Below are positions 42,940-55,700 of a DNA stretch of 64,000 nt, piece by piece; within the stretch, counting starts at the first letter, position 1, and every line of letters begins with the position of its first letter. The position numbers were made by a program, and so were the translations under genes. The notes under the pieces are model-generated. The model saw nothing but the letters and a program-made list of their open reading frames with translations. It was not told the origin of the DNA and did not search any database. The DNA lies in assembly GCA_024529925.1 (NCBI GenBank), contig JAFEUB010001380.1:18501-82500 (forward strand), in the 5' to 3' direction. Source of the DNA: Ophthalmolycus amberensis. Its lineage: Eukaryota > Chordata > Actinopteri > Perciformes > Zoarcidae.

Positions 42940-45900
42940 TTACTTCCTGGAGGGATCGACCACGCGGCCCATCAACAGAACGCCGCCGCTCGTCTGCTGG
43001 TAGACGATGAAGACGAAGGGCCTGTTGACGGTCAGGCGAGGAGGAAGAGTAGAGGAAGTGCTTGCTCCGCCTCCTGCGGTGATGTCATCGCTGCTCTCGT
43101 CGACAGACAGGACACATTTATGATAAACCTGAAAAAAACAGACAGGAAGTGTTTCACAATAAAAGTCCAAACCAACAATAGAGACACAATAAAAAAAGTA
43201 ATTCATTAAATAAAAGATAAAAACAACATCAGATCTCTGATGTGGGACCTTACAGACCGGTCCAACAGCCCCACATCCCCATCAGATCTCTAGTAACTCA
43301 CCTGTGTGAGTTTGATTCCTTCAGATCCACCGATGTTGCTGATGTCAGCGTCCTCCTGAAACACCTGCGTGATGTCGAGAGTCTGCAGGACGTCCCGCAG
43401 AGAGTAGGAACGCTCTAACAGGAAGCGAGGAAGCTGCACCTCCAACTTCCTGTTTACAAAATAAAACATCAGAATTGTTGGGTTATGTAGTGTTCATTGT
43501 TTCTGTTAAATAATTAACAAATTACATAAATGAACAAGGTAGGAAATAAGGAAGCAGGAAAGGAAACCGGGTGTCTCACGTCCTCTTCAGCTTTCTGATC
43601 CAGGTCTGGATCTTCTCTCCAGTCACTTCCTCTTCGACGGCGGTGACGTCCACTCCTTCATCAGGCAGCAGAACCAACATGGCTGCCCCGCCCACCATCG
43701 GCAGCTTCAACACGCCGACCTTCACCGAGGGGTCGTAGGCCAGGAAGTACTTATCGGACCTGAACATCATGGGAACCATCACGACGTCATACCTGCCCAC
43801 GTAGAAACGCTCGTCCTGAGTGAAGGACGCGTTAAAGGACGGACTGAACTGGGCTGCAACACAGACACAACTTTATTAATACGAACAGACACAGAGAGAA
43901 ACAGACAACCACGCCCCATTATAGATAGCCCCTCCCACCAGGACAAAGTATTTTAAAAGTTATTTGCTCGTCGTCTTGAGGAGAGTGCAAAACATGAATT
44001 CAAACATTTACTAATCTGCATCATTATGTAGTTATTTCTGCATCACTTTTATCTGTTTATTGTGATTAAATCACAGCTAAATGTTTATTTAGTGTTCATA
44101 CATCTGTAATAAACATGTTTATTTAGTGTTCATACATCTGTAATAAACATGTTTATTTAGTGTTCATACATCTGTTATAAACATGTTTATTTAGTGTTCA
44201 TACATCTGTAATAAACATGTTTATTTAGTGTTCATACATCTGTAATAAACATGTTTATTTAGTGTTCATACATCTGTAATAAACATGTTTATTTAGTGTT
44301 CATACATCTGTTATAAACATGTTTATTTAGTGTTCATACATCTGTAATAAACATGTTTATTTAGTGTTCATACATCTGTTATAAACATGTTTATTTAGTG
44401 TTCATACATCTGTAATAAACCTGTTTATTTAGTGTTCATACATCTGTAATAAACATGTTTATTTAGTGTTTATACATCTGTTATAAACATGTTTATTTAG
44501 TGTTCATACATCTGTTATACACATGTTTCTTTAGTGTTCATACATCTGTAATAAACATGTTTATTTAGTGTTTATACATCTGTAGTAAACCTGTTTATTT
44601 AGTGTTCATACATCTGTAATAAACATGTTTATTTAGTGTTCATACATCTGTAATAAACATGTTTATTTAGTGTTCATACATCTGTAATAAACCTGTTTAT
44701 TTAGTGTTCATACATCTGTAATAAACCTGTTTATTTAGTGTTTATACATCTGTTATAAACATGTTTATTTAGTGTTCATACATCTGTTATACACGTTTCT
44801 TTAGTGTTCATACATCTGTAATAAACCTGTTTATTTAGTGTTTATACATCTGTAATAAACATGTTTATTTAGTGTTCATACATCTGTTATACACATGTTT
44901 CTTTAGTGTTCATACATCTGTAATAAACCTGTTTATTTAGTGTTTATACATCTGTAATAAACATGTTTATTTAGTGTTCATACATCTGTAATAAACCTGT
45001 TTATTTAGTGTTTATACATGTGTAATAAACATGTTTATTTAGTGTTCATACATCTGTAATAAACATGTTTATTTAGTGTTCATACATATGTTATAAACCT
45101 GTTTATTTAGTGTTCATACATCTGTAATAAACATGTTTATTTAGTGTTCATACATATGTAATAAACATGTTTATTTAGGGTTCATACATCTGTAATAAAC
45201 ATGTTTATTTAGTGTTTATACATCTGTAATAAACATGTTTATTTAGTGTTCATACATCTGTAATAAACATGTTTATTTAGGGTTCATACATCTGTAATAA
45301 ACTTGTGTTAGTTGTGAACGCAGCGTTAGACGCGTACCTTTAAAGAAGGCGCTGGTGGCCAGCAGCAGCTGTGTGTTTGGGTCCAGGTCTGTCACCAGCT
45401 CCAGGACCTGGTTTCCCGTCTGCTCCTGGGTCCAGCGGTTGATGGTGTCAGTGGCTTCCTGCGTCACCGTGTAGACCAGACTCTGAGCATTCCCCCCAAA
45501 CTTAGTCTGAACCAGGTCCTGGTAGGAGGACGACACTGGAAAGCCTAGAGACGGGAAGACGGCCACGCCCTGCTTCAGGTTCTCCTGTTGGACGGTGGTC
45601 CTCAGACTCTGAAACAGGTCTAAGAACAGAAAAGACTGTAGTCTCACAGGTATGAGTCACAATACTAACCATCGTCTAGACCTCAGACCTACCTGGGAGC
45701 GTCTGCGGGTCCAGTCCAGTCAGGCCGAGTCCCTGCAGCAGCTGGTCCCGGGTCGGCCCGTTGGAGGCGCTCACCAGCGCCAGCAGCCCGGCGGACAGCG
45801 TGAACGTAGACAGGAAGACGTTGTCGTCGGTCCGGCTGGAGACGGCTCGGTACAGTCGGGCGGCAAAGTCTGCATTCCTATTGGTCAGATCCTCCACCAA

Positions 45901-45969
45901 CGGACCAACGGGCTCAGAGGAGCACAGACTCAGGAGGACGACCAATGAGAGTGGGGCGGAGGGAGACAT
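42940..45969 (-). CDS. serpina10: Serpin family A, serpina10-like (protein Z-dependent inhibitor-like)
   Basis: Five coding exons: 45693-45969, 45338-45619, 43580-43853, 43302-43449, 42940-43128; all phases agree, 389 aa. Residues 1-22 (MSPSAPLSLVVLLSLCSSEP) form a signal peptide, so the product is secreted. Serpin landmarks include NADFAARLYRAV, GPTRDQLLQGLGL, LATSAFFKG, VPMMFRSDKYF, KLPMVGGAAMLVLLP, VQLPRFLLERSY and the C-terminal signature VNRPFVFIVYQQTSGGVLLM. TWIRKLKRTKLEV resembles the SERPINA10 segment, and the position next to ppp4r4 matches mammalian SERPINA10, so I favour that identity; another clade A serpin is possible. The hinge of the reactive loop (DESSDDITAGGGAS) lacks the usual GTEAAAA pattern, so inhibitory action is doubtful. 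Human SERPINA10 has a longer acidic N-terminal tail. ATG at 45969 is chosen because it gives the signal peptide. Confidence 0.85.
44078..45303. repeat. 34-bp minisatellite in serpin intron 2, about 36 copies
   Basis: Units contain ATGTTTATTTAGTGTTCATA and CATCTGTAATAAAC; variants are CCTGTTT, TTATAAAC, GTGTTTATAC and a TTATACACATGTTTCTTTAG form that recurs three times at intervals, again indicating block duplication. The array reaches to within about 35 bp of the exon 2 donor at 45337. Confidence 0.93.
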
Positions 45970-46129
45970 GATAACAGCGCCCTCTGGTGGAGGACACAGT
46001 TCACTGTTACACCACTGTTTTATTCTCTTAATCTGTAACAATAAAGAGTTTATTATTCTGTGACACAAATGTTTTTCTAACGACGTCATCAATAACCTGC
46101 TCACTCTATGAATAAAGAAATTCCATTAT

Positions 46130-46335
46130 CCAAACCGCTTATCATATTCAGGTGGAGAAGCGGGGTTCACTACACTGGACAGGGCGCCAGTTTACCGCAG
46201 GGCACATGAAGAGACAGACAAACATTCACGCGCACATTCACACCTACGGGCAATTTCGAGTCTCCAAATAACCTAAGCTGCATGTCTTTGGACTGTGGGA
46301 GGACGCCGGAGAACCCGGAGGGAACCCAAATAAAG
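46130..46335. mobile_element. Dispersed teleost repeat
   Basis: CTGGACAGGGCGCCAGTTTA, ACAAACATTCACGCGCAC, CACACCTACGGGCAATTTCG and CATGTCTTTGGACTGTGGGA are parts of a very common dispersed sequence in teleost genomes. No coding content; upstream of the serpin. Confidence 0.65.
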
Positions 46336-46641
46336 AAATGATTATTAATATATAAAATACAAATGTAAAGTCATTTTAATGTTTCTGTGATGTCAATTTG
46401 CAATAAAACATTTTCAGATCGGAGCTGTTTGTCACACATGGCTGCTGCTGTGCTTCTGTGATCTTGTGGTTGGCATTTCTATCCAACAATAATCTAAGGA
46501 ATCCTACCTAGTACTAAAATCCCAGTACTAGACTGAACTAAGAAGTCTCCAAACAACCTTTTTCAGATAAACTGTGGACATTATCGGTATTTTGTGGAGG
46601 TTTTCTGGCTTCATCCTGCTGATCTTTGGGCCTGGTAGGCC

Positions 46642-49217
46642 TTGAAGCCTAAGGACCGGACCATGCCACCCAAAGCTTCAAACAATGCCACTGAGGAACA
46701 TGTCACCATGGCTCACATGTTTGAATTGTTGGACCAGCAAAAAGACTTCTACAAAACTTTGCTTGAACAACAGGAAAAAAGCTTCAAGACATGTGTACAG
46801 ATCATCGTTGATTCTTCAAACAGGAGGATTGATGAGCTGTCGAAGCAGACCTACGATCTTAAGGTGAGCCTCGAAATGACTCAAAAAGATTTAGATGATT
46901 TTAAAATGTCATGTAAAACTGGTTTCAAAAATTGTAATGAAACCAGGACAGATTTGGACACAATCTGCAAAAGTTTGATCTCAATCTCAGACAAGTCAGA
47001 CTATCTGGAGGGCCGGTCCAGACACCATAATATTGTGGTAGACGGCATTAAAGAGTCTGGTAAAGAAAACCTGACTGACTGTGAAGAAAAGGTGAGAAAA
47101 CTTCAGTGAAAAACTACAACTGGATCATCTGAAGATAGAGTTGGATGGGACCCATCGGGTTGGGAAGCATATTCCATCTTCACAAAAGCCCCGACCCATT
47201 GTGGTCCGATTTCTACGGCTGCAGGATAAACTCTCTGTTCTACATAAAGCAAAACATGAAGGGCTCAGGCATCTTTATCAATGAGGACTTCCCTGAATCC
47301 ATCCGCCAAAGAAGAAAGGAACTTCTCCCAGCAATGAAGGCAGCTCGAGAGAGAGAGAGGCGACATTGCATATTTGAGATACGACAAACTTATTGTCCAT
47401 CCACCTTCCCAAAACCCACATCAACAAAGAAACGTCCAGAGTCTGGCTCCTTAGGCTCCAACATTAGGAATGTTTTAGATTTTTTTTGTATCTGTATCTG
47501 TATACATGATTCTCTACAGACACTATGGTCTACAACACATCTGATCTGGAAGGCCAGACCTTTATGCCTTTTGATCTCTGCCTCAAAGGCTCGGTCACCA
47601 CGGGTCTTAAATCGTGTGCGTGGGACTGACAGAAGACCTCGAGCGTTTGACCTGAGAGTGCGGGCGGGTGAATAGGGGTGAAGTAGATCAGCTACATAAG
47701 TCGGAGCCTGACCGTGAAGTGCTCTGTAAGTGATGGTGAGAATGTTGAAGTGTATCCTAGATGCTACAGGGAGCCAGTGGAGAGATCAGAGTACGGGGGT
47801 GATGTGAGACCGTCGGTTTGTCCTGGTGAGTAATCTGGCGGCAGCGTTTTGGATGACCTGCAGACGGTTAAGAGCAGATGCACTGAGTGATGTGAAAAGT
47901 GAGTTACAGTAGTCAATGCGAGAGGAGATGAATGTGTGTATGATAATCTCTACATCAGGTGTTGATACTACAGATCTCAGTTTACTGATATTTCTTAGAT
48001 GGAAGAAACATGATCTGGACAGCTGCTTAACATGAGGGTCAACGACATGGATCGATCAAAGAAAATCCCAAGATTGCGCAGGTTGCAATGGGCAGCAGAG
48101 GAGAGTGGACCAATAATCTGCCTGATCATGGTAATATTGGTCATGAATTAGCTAACAATATTCCGGCTTGTCATGGGAATCCACTGGATTTTATTCCAAC
48201 AAATGTCCCTATTATCTCTAATTTTATGCCGCCAAATATTCAAGAAATAAGTGATATAATTGATGATGTCAAAACATCTTCGGCTGGCCATGACAACATT
48301 TCTGCATTTCTTGTCAAACAGGTGAAACAGTCAATATTGCAGCCACTTGTTCACATAGTCACCTTGTCTTTGAAAACAGGTGTTGTGCCAGAGGATTTAA
48401 AAATTGCCAAAGTTATTCCTTTGTTTAAAGCAGAAAACCCACTTTGTTTTAACAACTATAGACCCATATCTATATTGCCTTGTTTTTCAAAAATACTAGA
48501 CACAAAAGGATTATGTTTCATGTAGAGTCTAATTCAATTCTTTACAAACACCAGTATGGTTTCCGTAAAAATCACTCAACTTATATGGCTTTACTTTACC
48601 TTGTTGATAAAGTTATCTCTGCACTTGACAGTAATGAATTTAATTGCAGTATTTTCATAGACCTTTCCAAAGCCTTCGATACAGTAAACCATCATATTTT
48701 TATTGGAAAAGCTGCATAAATATGGTTTCCATGACATTGCATGCTAAAAAATTATGTCTCCAACAGAAGACAGTTTGTTTGTGTTAAAGGTTGTTATTCA
48801 AGCAAAGCCAGACTAATATGTGGGGTTCCACAGGGGTTCATTCTGGGACCATTATTATTCCTTATTTATATTAATGATTTGTCTAATGTGTCAAAAAGCC
48901 TTTTTCCGATAATGTTTGCAGATGACACAACACTCATTCTCTCTCATTCAAATGTCACTTCCCTGATTATGGAAGCTAATGCTGGTTTAACTGCCTATGC
49001 TACATGGTTCATATTAAATAAACTATCTTTGAATATCAAAAAATCTAATTTTATTATTGTCAGTGGCAAAAAATTGTACTCTAAGGATTTATCTAAAATT
49101 AAAATTGAATCTGTTGAGATGCCTCAAGTGGCATCTACAAAATTCCTAGGAATTATTATTGATGAGAGTTTAAGTTGGAGTAAACATATTGACTGTGTTA
49201 GTAGAAAAATAAACTAA
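46642..49217 (+). mobile_element. Degraded non-LTR retrotransposon split by an L2 fragment
   Basis: ORF1 (about 46663-47107) encodes a coiled-coil protein with a YLEGRSRHHNIVVDGIKE segment like the RRM entry of LINE-1-style ORF1 proteins; it continues in another frame to about 47460. The endonuclease is missing. RT starts near 48130 (NIGHELANNIPACHG, NNYRPISILPCFSKIL, QYGFRKNHSTYMALL, IFIDLSKAFDTVNH, CGVPQGFILGPLLFLIYIND, MFADDTTLI) with a stop/frameshift near 48525 and 48719, and ends near 49217. The L2 piece at 47577-48129 replaces the endonuclease region. Confidence 0.75.
47577..48129 (-). mobile_element. Internal L2 fragment
   Basis: It is the inverse of 14700-15265 of the L2 in asb2 intron 2 (for example GGCTCGGTCACCACGGGTCT, and GGCAGCAGAGGAGAGTGGAC near the right end). 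Both ends are truncated, so this is not a simple target-primed insertion; it may have arrived by rearrangement. Confidence 0.75.
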
Positions 49218-49719
49218 TCCATTGGAATAATGAGGCTGCATGCATGAGGTTAAAGCACTCATAATGATATGACAGTGTTATTAGTACAGCAGCAGATCAT
49301 TACTGTAGAACATGATGAAGGTGGATCATGATGAGAACAGAGAGAATCACACACTATTGATCTTCACTGCTTCAGTTGATTGAATGTCTGATGATGAATA
49401 ATACACACACACATACTGATCCGCCCACACACAGACTCACACACACATATTCACACTGCTAGTTCTATATGGTGATCTAGACACACATGTACATACACAT
49501 ATATAGTACATGATACATGAGGGCATACAGTACATATGTCCTCATATTAATGAGTGTCATTAGATCCTCGTTGGGCTTGTTTTTATTATTATTCTGAAAG
49601 AGTTGAGATCATTATTGTCGCTATAGATCTCATTGGATGATGCATCATGAAGTCTACTGCCAGCAGCACATTAAAGACATGTCATGTGATTGGTTGGGGT
49701 GATGAGGCATTAAAATGAG
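49218..49719. other. Unassigned AT-rich stretch
   Basis: CA-rich patches near 49405-49510 and no recognisable gene. Confidence 0.4.
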
Positions 49720-49879
49720 CCGATACATTTCCAACACTGACGCATTGAACGTGTCTGATATGTTGCCGTGCTTCTTGTCTCGTCCTCTCAGCGGTGCCGC
49801 TGTTATATTTTGCCGTGATGACGGTCTTGACTTCCTCATATGCGTTCATGATCATCTCCTGCTCGTCAGCGGAGAACAA
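49720..49879 (-). mobile_element. Possible Harbinger-type Myb/SANT-like fragment
   Basis: The minus frame from 49879 reads MFSADEQEMIMNAYEEVKTV then ITAKYNSGTAERTRQEARQH, resembling the start of the Myb/SANT-like DNA-binding protein of Harbinger elements (and NAIF1). The frame is lost afterwards. No transposase or terminal repeats were found. Confidence 0.4.
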
Positions 49880-49939
49880 AGAGGCTCTTTCTGTGACTTT
49901 ATTTCACATTGTACCGTTAGAACATCATGGTTTGGGTGA

Positions 49940-50813
49940 TCCACGCTTCCCCCTTTAGAAGTAGGACGGGCACGCGCAACCATCCTGATCGTCTGGGTCG
50001 AATTAACGAGACTGTTTGAGAGGATCAGCCTCGGAGAACCCGAGATAGCCTGACTTCAATCATCTCGTTCATTTAGGCTGCTAAAGGACATTTGATCGAC
50101 TTAGTGAACCACTACGAGGAACGGGGCCCTGATCACCCTGTATAGATCTATCTGTTGATGACGTGTTGATACACAGCTGACGTCAGACAGTAAACAACAA
50201 ACAATATAAAACAAACCTTCAGTTGATGTTCTGTGATCTTCGTCTTTCTGCTCTCGAGCTGCGCATCACCATCAAGCTCTTGAGCGGATCAGTCAACTTC
50301 ACTTCCGGCCTCATTTCGCCAAAATAAAGGTCGTGTCTCCACGCAGGGTTCAAACAGAAACTATGGGGTCCCGGAAGTCCTGAACGGTGATTTTAAGTGT
50401 TTAAAATCAAACAAAGACAAAACCCGTTTGTTTGTCTCCAACAACGCGCTATGCTCGCGGGTAGTTTCACACTTTTATTTCGAAAGCGGATTTTCCAGAC
50501 CTCCGGTCACTTCTGTGAAAGAAGTTCCTGCGCATGCTCACTGACAGCTGCCTGACGTCAGGGTGTTGTACCTGTAAATGTCAGCAGGAGGCGGTGCTGC
50601 TGCACGAGACACTCAGGAGGAGGACAATAGAAAATAATACAACAGAATAGAACAGTTTTCTACTTCCGGTTTCCTGTCAGTGTTTGGAGCTCAGACATAA
50701 ATCAACCAGTCAGCTGATATCATTAAATTATTAAATTATAAAATCATTAAATCAATAAATCATTAAATTATTTATACTATTTAACTCTATATCTATATGT
50801 ACTCTATATCTAT
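49940..50813. other. Unassigned stretch
   Basis: Moderately GC-rich with no domain. Parts around 50290-50330 (CTTCCGGCCTCATTTCGCC) look like dispersed teleost repeat sequence, but I could not assign a family. Confidence 0.3.
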
Positions 50814-51112
50814 TGTCACGACCCGGCTCAAAAAGTCGTAACATGAGGGAGGCAAGACGAGTTATAAAAGTAATAAATAGACATTTATTTAAAGTACAAC
50901 TAACTAAATAAACACTCAGAACAAGGCAGCAGCCAGCCAGGTCCTCCACACAGGAGTCAGAGAGGGACCCAGCCAAAGAAGAGGGGCAGCCTTTATAGCT
51001 GGGACCAACCCAGCAGGCTCAGGTGGGGCTCGTTAGCTGCCGATCAACATCCTGCAAGACAACCTGAGAAGAAACAGACACAGACCCCTGGTGGAAGGGA
51101 GGGGTCGTCACA
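50814..51112 (-). mobile_element. Solo LTR, 299 bp
   Basis: Read on the minus strand it starts TGTGACGACCCC and ends GGGTCGTGACA, so TG...CA limits with matching short inverted ends. It has a TATA box (CTATAAAGG) followed by AATAAATG in promoter-to-poly(A) order. It lies within the CTATAT-rich array (same motif on both flanks). No exact target duplication can be read in this low-complexity flank. Confidence 0.7.
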
Positions 51113-52236
51113 ATATATATAGTCTATTTAACTCTATATCTATATACAGTCTATATGTACTCTATATACAGTCTATTTAACTCTATATCTATATACAGTC
51201 TATATGTACTCTATATACAGTCTATTTAACTCTATATCTATATGTAGTCTTTTTAACTCTATATACAGTCTATTTAACTCTATATATTCTGCTCTTGCTT
51301 CATAACGGAATACTCACAGACTAAGGTCTCTCAAGGTTACCAAACAGAAGAGGTGAACCGTTAGTGCAGCGTGTCCTTTCATTAGAATACAAAAACAACG
51401 AGGCCCTAACTACGGCAAGAGAGGAGGGACAAATACCAGCATGAAAAGGCAATGACATTCTACAACACAGAAATGTGGGGGCATAACACTATATCTATAT
51501 GTACTCTATATCTATATATAGTCTATTTAACTCTATATCTATATGTACTCTATATCTATATATAGTCTATTTAACTCTATATCTACTCTATATCTATATG
51601 TACTCTATATCTATATATAGTCTATTTAACTCTATATCTATATGTACTCTATATCTATATATAGTCTATTTAACTCTATATCTATATGTACTCTATATCT
51701 ATATATAGTCTATTTAACTCTATATCTATATATAGTCTATTTAACTCTATATCTATATATAGTCTATTTAACTCTATATCTATATATAGTCTATTTAACT
51801 CTATATCTATATATAGTCTATTTAACTCTATATCTATATATAGTCTATTTAACTCTATATCTATATATAGTCTATTTAACTCTATATCTATATATAGTCT
51901 ATTTAACTCTATATCTATATATAGTCTATTTAACTCTATATCTATATATATATATAGTCTATTTAACTCTATATCTATATATAGTCTATTTAACTCTATA
52001 TCTATATATAGTCTATTTAACTCTATATCTATATATATATATAGTCTATTTAACTCTATATCTATATATAGTCTATTTAACTCTATATCTATATATAGTC
52101 TATTTAACTCTATATCTATATGTACTCTATATCTATATATAGTCTATTTAACTCTATATCTATATGTACTCTATATCTATATATAGTCTATTTAACTCTA
52201 TATCTATATATAGTCTATTTAACTCTATATCTATGG
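51113..52236. repeat. 27-bp AT-rich minisatellite (CTATATCTATATATAGTC / TATTTAACT)
   Basis: Units vary by insertion of TATATG/TACTC and (TA)n. A short unique insert (51290-51485) interrupts it. Copies of the same motif lie left of the solo LTR (50775-50813). Open frames of 166 aa are repeat translations. Confidence 0.92.
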
Positions 52237-52430
52237 TCAGGGCCATAAGTATTTGGACTGTGACACCATCTTTCTAATATTGCTTATTTACACAAACTAG
52301 TCAATATGTGGTTGAAGACTTTCAGCTTTAATTCAATGTCCAAAACAAAACAATCACAATAACTGTTTAAGGAATCACTTTGACACAGCTACACATGTTC
52401 ACAGGCTCAAGAGTAATTGGACATAATTAT
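52237..52430. mobile_element. Tc1/mariner-like terminal fragment
   Basis: GGTCAGGGCCATAAGTATTTGGAC at its left and GAGTAATTGGACATAATTAT at the right are typical of fish Tc1-like element ends. Only about 190 bp remain, with no transposase. Confidence 0.6.
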
Positions 52431-52601
52431 ATATATATATATATATATATAATATTATAGTTTATATATATTCTATTCTACAAATATAATATAATAAATA
52501 TAATTATATTAATATAAGATATATATATATATTCTATTCTACAAATATAAGATATATAAACTATAATATAATATATTATATAATATATGTAAAATAGAAT
52601 A

Positions 52602-52675
<74 letters not shown>

Positions 52676-52739
52676 TATTCTACAAATATAATATAAGATA
52701 TATAAACTATAATATATTATATATAATATATGTAAAATA

Positions 52740-52780
<41 letters not shown>

Positions 52781-52785
52781 TGATA
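52431..52785. repeat. (TA)n tracts and duplicated AT-rich segment
   Basis: Long TA runs at about 52430-52450, 52601-52672 and 52743-52778 separated by two copies of TATTCTATTCTACAAATATA with a TAAACTATAATATA continuation. Such TA runs are prone to extrude cruciforms and to break assemblies. Confidence 0.9.
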
Positions 52786-52789
52786 AATG

Positions 52790-55700
52790 TTATGAGCTCA
52801 TCACCCCTCTGACCCCCTCCCTCCAAACAGCTAAGTCCCGCCCACCTTGTGCTAAATGAGGAGCGAGTACCACCTCCAGCCTGCGGAGGGCGCTGCTCTG
52901 GTCGCCGTGGGTAACCGTTGCCTGGAGACGGCGCATCATTAGCCGAACCATCACCTGATTGGCCCAAACCAACCCGAGAGCTGGTGACACGCTGGAGGAC
53001 GATTGGCTGAGAGAAAGAGAGAAATAATGTTATTAAATATGTTCATATTGAAATTATTCAACAGAAGAGTTATAAGTTATAATCATGAAGAGTAATTTAA
53101 AATGATTTAAAATAAAGAATTAGTGATAAACTATCACATGACACCTCTCGACCAATCAGACGCTCTGTACAGAAGTGTCTGTAAATCATCTCTTTTATAA
53201 CATGAACTAAATGTCAATGAATAAATCATCTTGTACAACATTAACTACTAAATGTTTATGAATCTTTCACAGACTTAACTTTAGAAGAACAATCTCACTT
53301 TATACACTTTTGTCTTTTCAATCATTTTTCAGGAAGAAAACATCAAAAAGTTTTTACCTCAAACTGTCGTCTGAGCTGAAAACATCCGTCACCTGAAAGA
53401 AAGAAACGCTCGACATGTGAAACGGTTAGTAACAACTACAAGTAACCCTCAGAGATGACGTGTACAAATACAACAAATACAACAAACCTCTTCTCCATGT
53501 GTCAGGACCTCGTTAAAGAACCCGTCAGCCCTCACCGATAACAGACCCTCAACAGACCCTCAGACCCTCACCGATAACAGACCCTCAACAGACCCTCACC
53601 GATAACAGACCCTCAACAGACCCTCACCGATAACAGACCCTCACCGATAACATACCCTCAACAGACCCTCACCGATAACAGACCCTCAACAGACCCTCAC
53701 CGATAACAGACCCTCAACAGACCCTCACCGATAACAGACCCTCACCGATAACATACCCTCAACAGACCCTCACCGATAACAGACCCTCAACAGACCCTCA
53801 CCGATAACAGACCCTCAACAGACCCTCACCGATAACAGACCCTCACCAGACCCTCAACAGACCCTCACTGATAACAGACCCTCACCGATAACAGACCCTC
53901 AACAGACCCTCACTGATAACAGACCCTCACTGATAACAGACCGTCAACAGACCCTTGTTGATAACAGACCCTCACTGATAACAGACCCTCAACAGACCCT
54001 TGTTGATAACAGACCCTCACTGATAACAGACCCTCACTGATTTAAATAGTGAAATACTTAAATAGTGACATTCCAAGTGAAAACCCCTTTTTGAGACGGC
54101 CCCACTGGACAGGTGTGTGTTACCTGGTTGATACAGAGGACAGGTGTGGTGAACTCCAGGCTCAGGTGACGCAGTGTGGAGGAGAAAGTGATGAGCTGTT
54201 TCGTCCTCTCCAGCCAATCAGCAGCCTGGAACTCAGACCTGAACAGAGCCGCCAATGAGTCCACCACCAGGAGCCGGACCAGACCCCGAGCAAGCAGCAG
54301 GGGGACTCGGCGAGAGAGACACACCTGCAGGGAGTCCTGGAGTCAAAGAAACCACCCGTGAGCACCTGAACAGTCAGTCACTGATCAGAGGTGAGAGGTG
54401 AGCCTCACCAGGTCAGCAGCGTGTTCTACGTAGACGTGGTCACTGAACTGGAGGCTGCTGATCAGTGGCGGAGGGACGTCGGAGCGCAGGAACGACTGAT
54501 TCCTGATCAGCTGCTGCAGACGTCTGATAGGAAACGAGTCCTCAGTGCAGATGTACACCGCTCCTGTAGAGACAGTGAACGCACCACGTTACCATCTACA
54601 CAGGTCAGTGAACGCACCACGTTACCATCTACACAGGTCAGTGAACGCACCACGTTACCATCTACACAGGTCAGTGAACGCACCACGTTACCATCTACAC
54701 AGGTCAGTGAACGCACCACGTTACCATCTACACAGGTCAGTGAACGCACCACGTTACCATCTACACAGGTCAGTGAACGCACCACGTTAACACATGTCAG
54801 TGAACGCACCACGTTAACACATGTCAGTGAACGCACCACGTTAACACATGTCAGTGAACGCACCACGTTAACACATGTCAGTGAACGCACCACGTTAACA
54901 CATGTCAGTGAACGCACCACGTTACCATCTACACAGGTCAGTGAACGCACCACGTTACCATCTACACAGGTCAGTGAACGCACCAAGTTAACACGTTTAC
55001 ACAGGTCATTGAACGCACCACGTTACCATCTACACAGGTCAGTGAACGCACCACGTTAACATCTACACACGCACCACGTTAACACACGTCTACACAGGTC
55101 AGTGAATGCACCACGTTAACACAGGTCTGTGAACGCACCACGTTAACACTCATCTACACAGGTCAGTGAACGCACCATGTTAAAACAACAGCTTCAGCGT
55201 CTACATCGGTTCTCCATCAACTTTCGGTTTTCTATTCAGCTCATTCTGCTTACTCTGATGGTGCGTTCACTGACCTGAGTCCAGCCCTCTGTACTGTCCT
55301 GATGGTGCGTTCACTGACCTGAGTCCAGCTCTCTGTACTGTCCTGATGGTGCATTCACTGACCTGAGTCCAGCCCTCTGTACTGTCCTGATGGTGCGTTC
55401 ACTGACCTGAGTCCAGCTCTCTGTACTGTCCTGATGGTGCATTCACTGACCTGAGTCCAGCCCTCTGTACTGTCCTGATGGTGCGTTCACTGACCTGAGT
55501 CCAGCTCTCTGTACTGTCCTGATGGTGCATTCACTGACCTGAGTCCAGCCCTCTGTACTGTCCTGATGGTGCATTCACTGACCTGAGTCCAGCCCTCTGT
55601 ACTGTCCTGATGGTGCGTTCACTGACCTGAGTCCAGCTCTCTGTACTGTCCTGATGGTGCATTCACTGACCTGAGTCCAGCCCTCTGTACTGTCCTGATG

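Noticed and set aside
51499..52186. 166-aa ORFs with LYLYIVYLT repeats resembling membrane segments
   Set aside because: AT-rich tandem repeat; apparent hydrophobicity is a result of codon content.
54391..55059. 222-aa plus-strand ORF with SERTTLPSTQV repeats
   Set aside because: It reads antisense through xrcc3 exon 4 and the 33-bp array.
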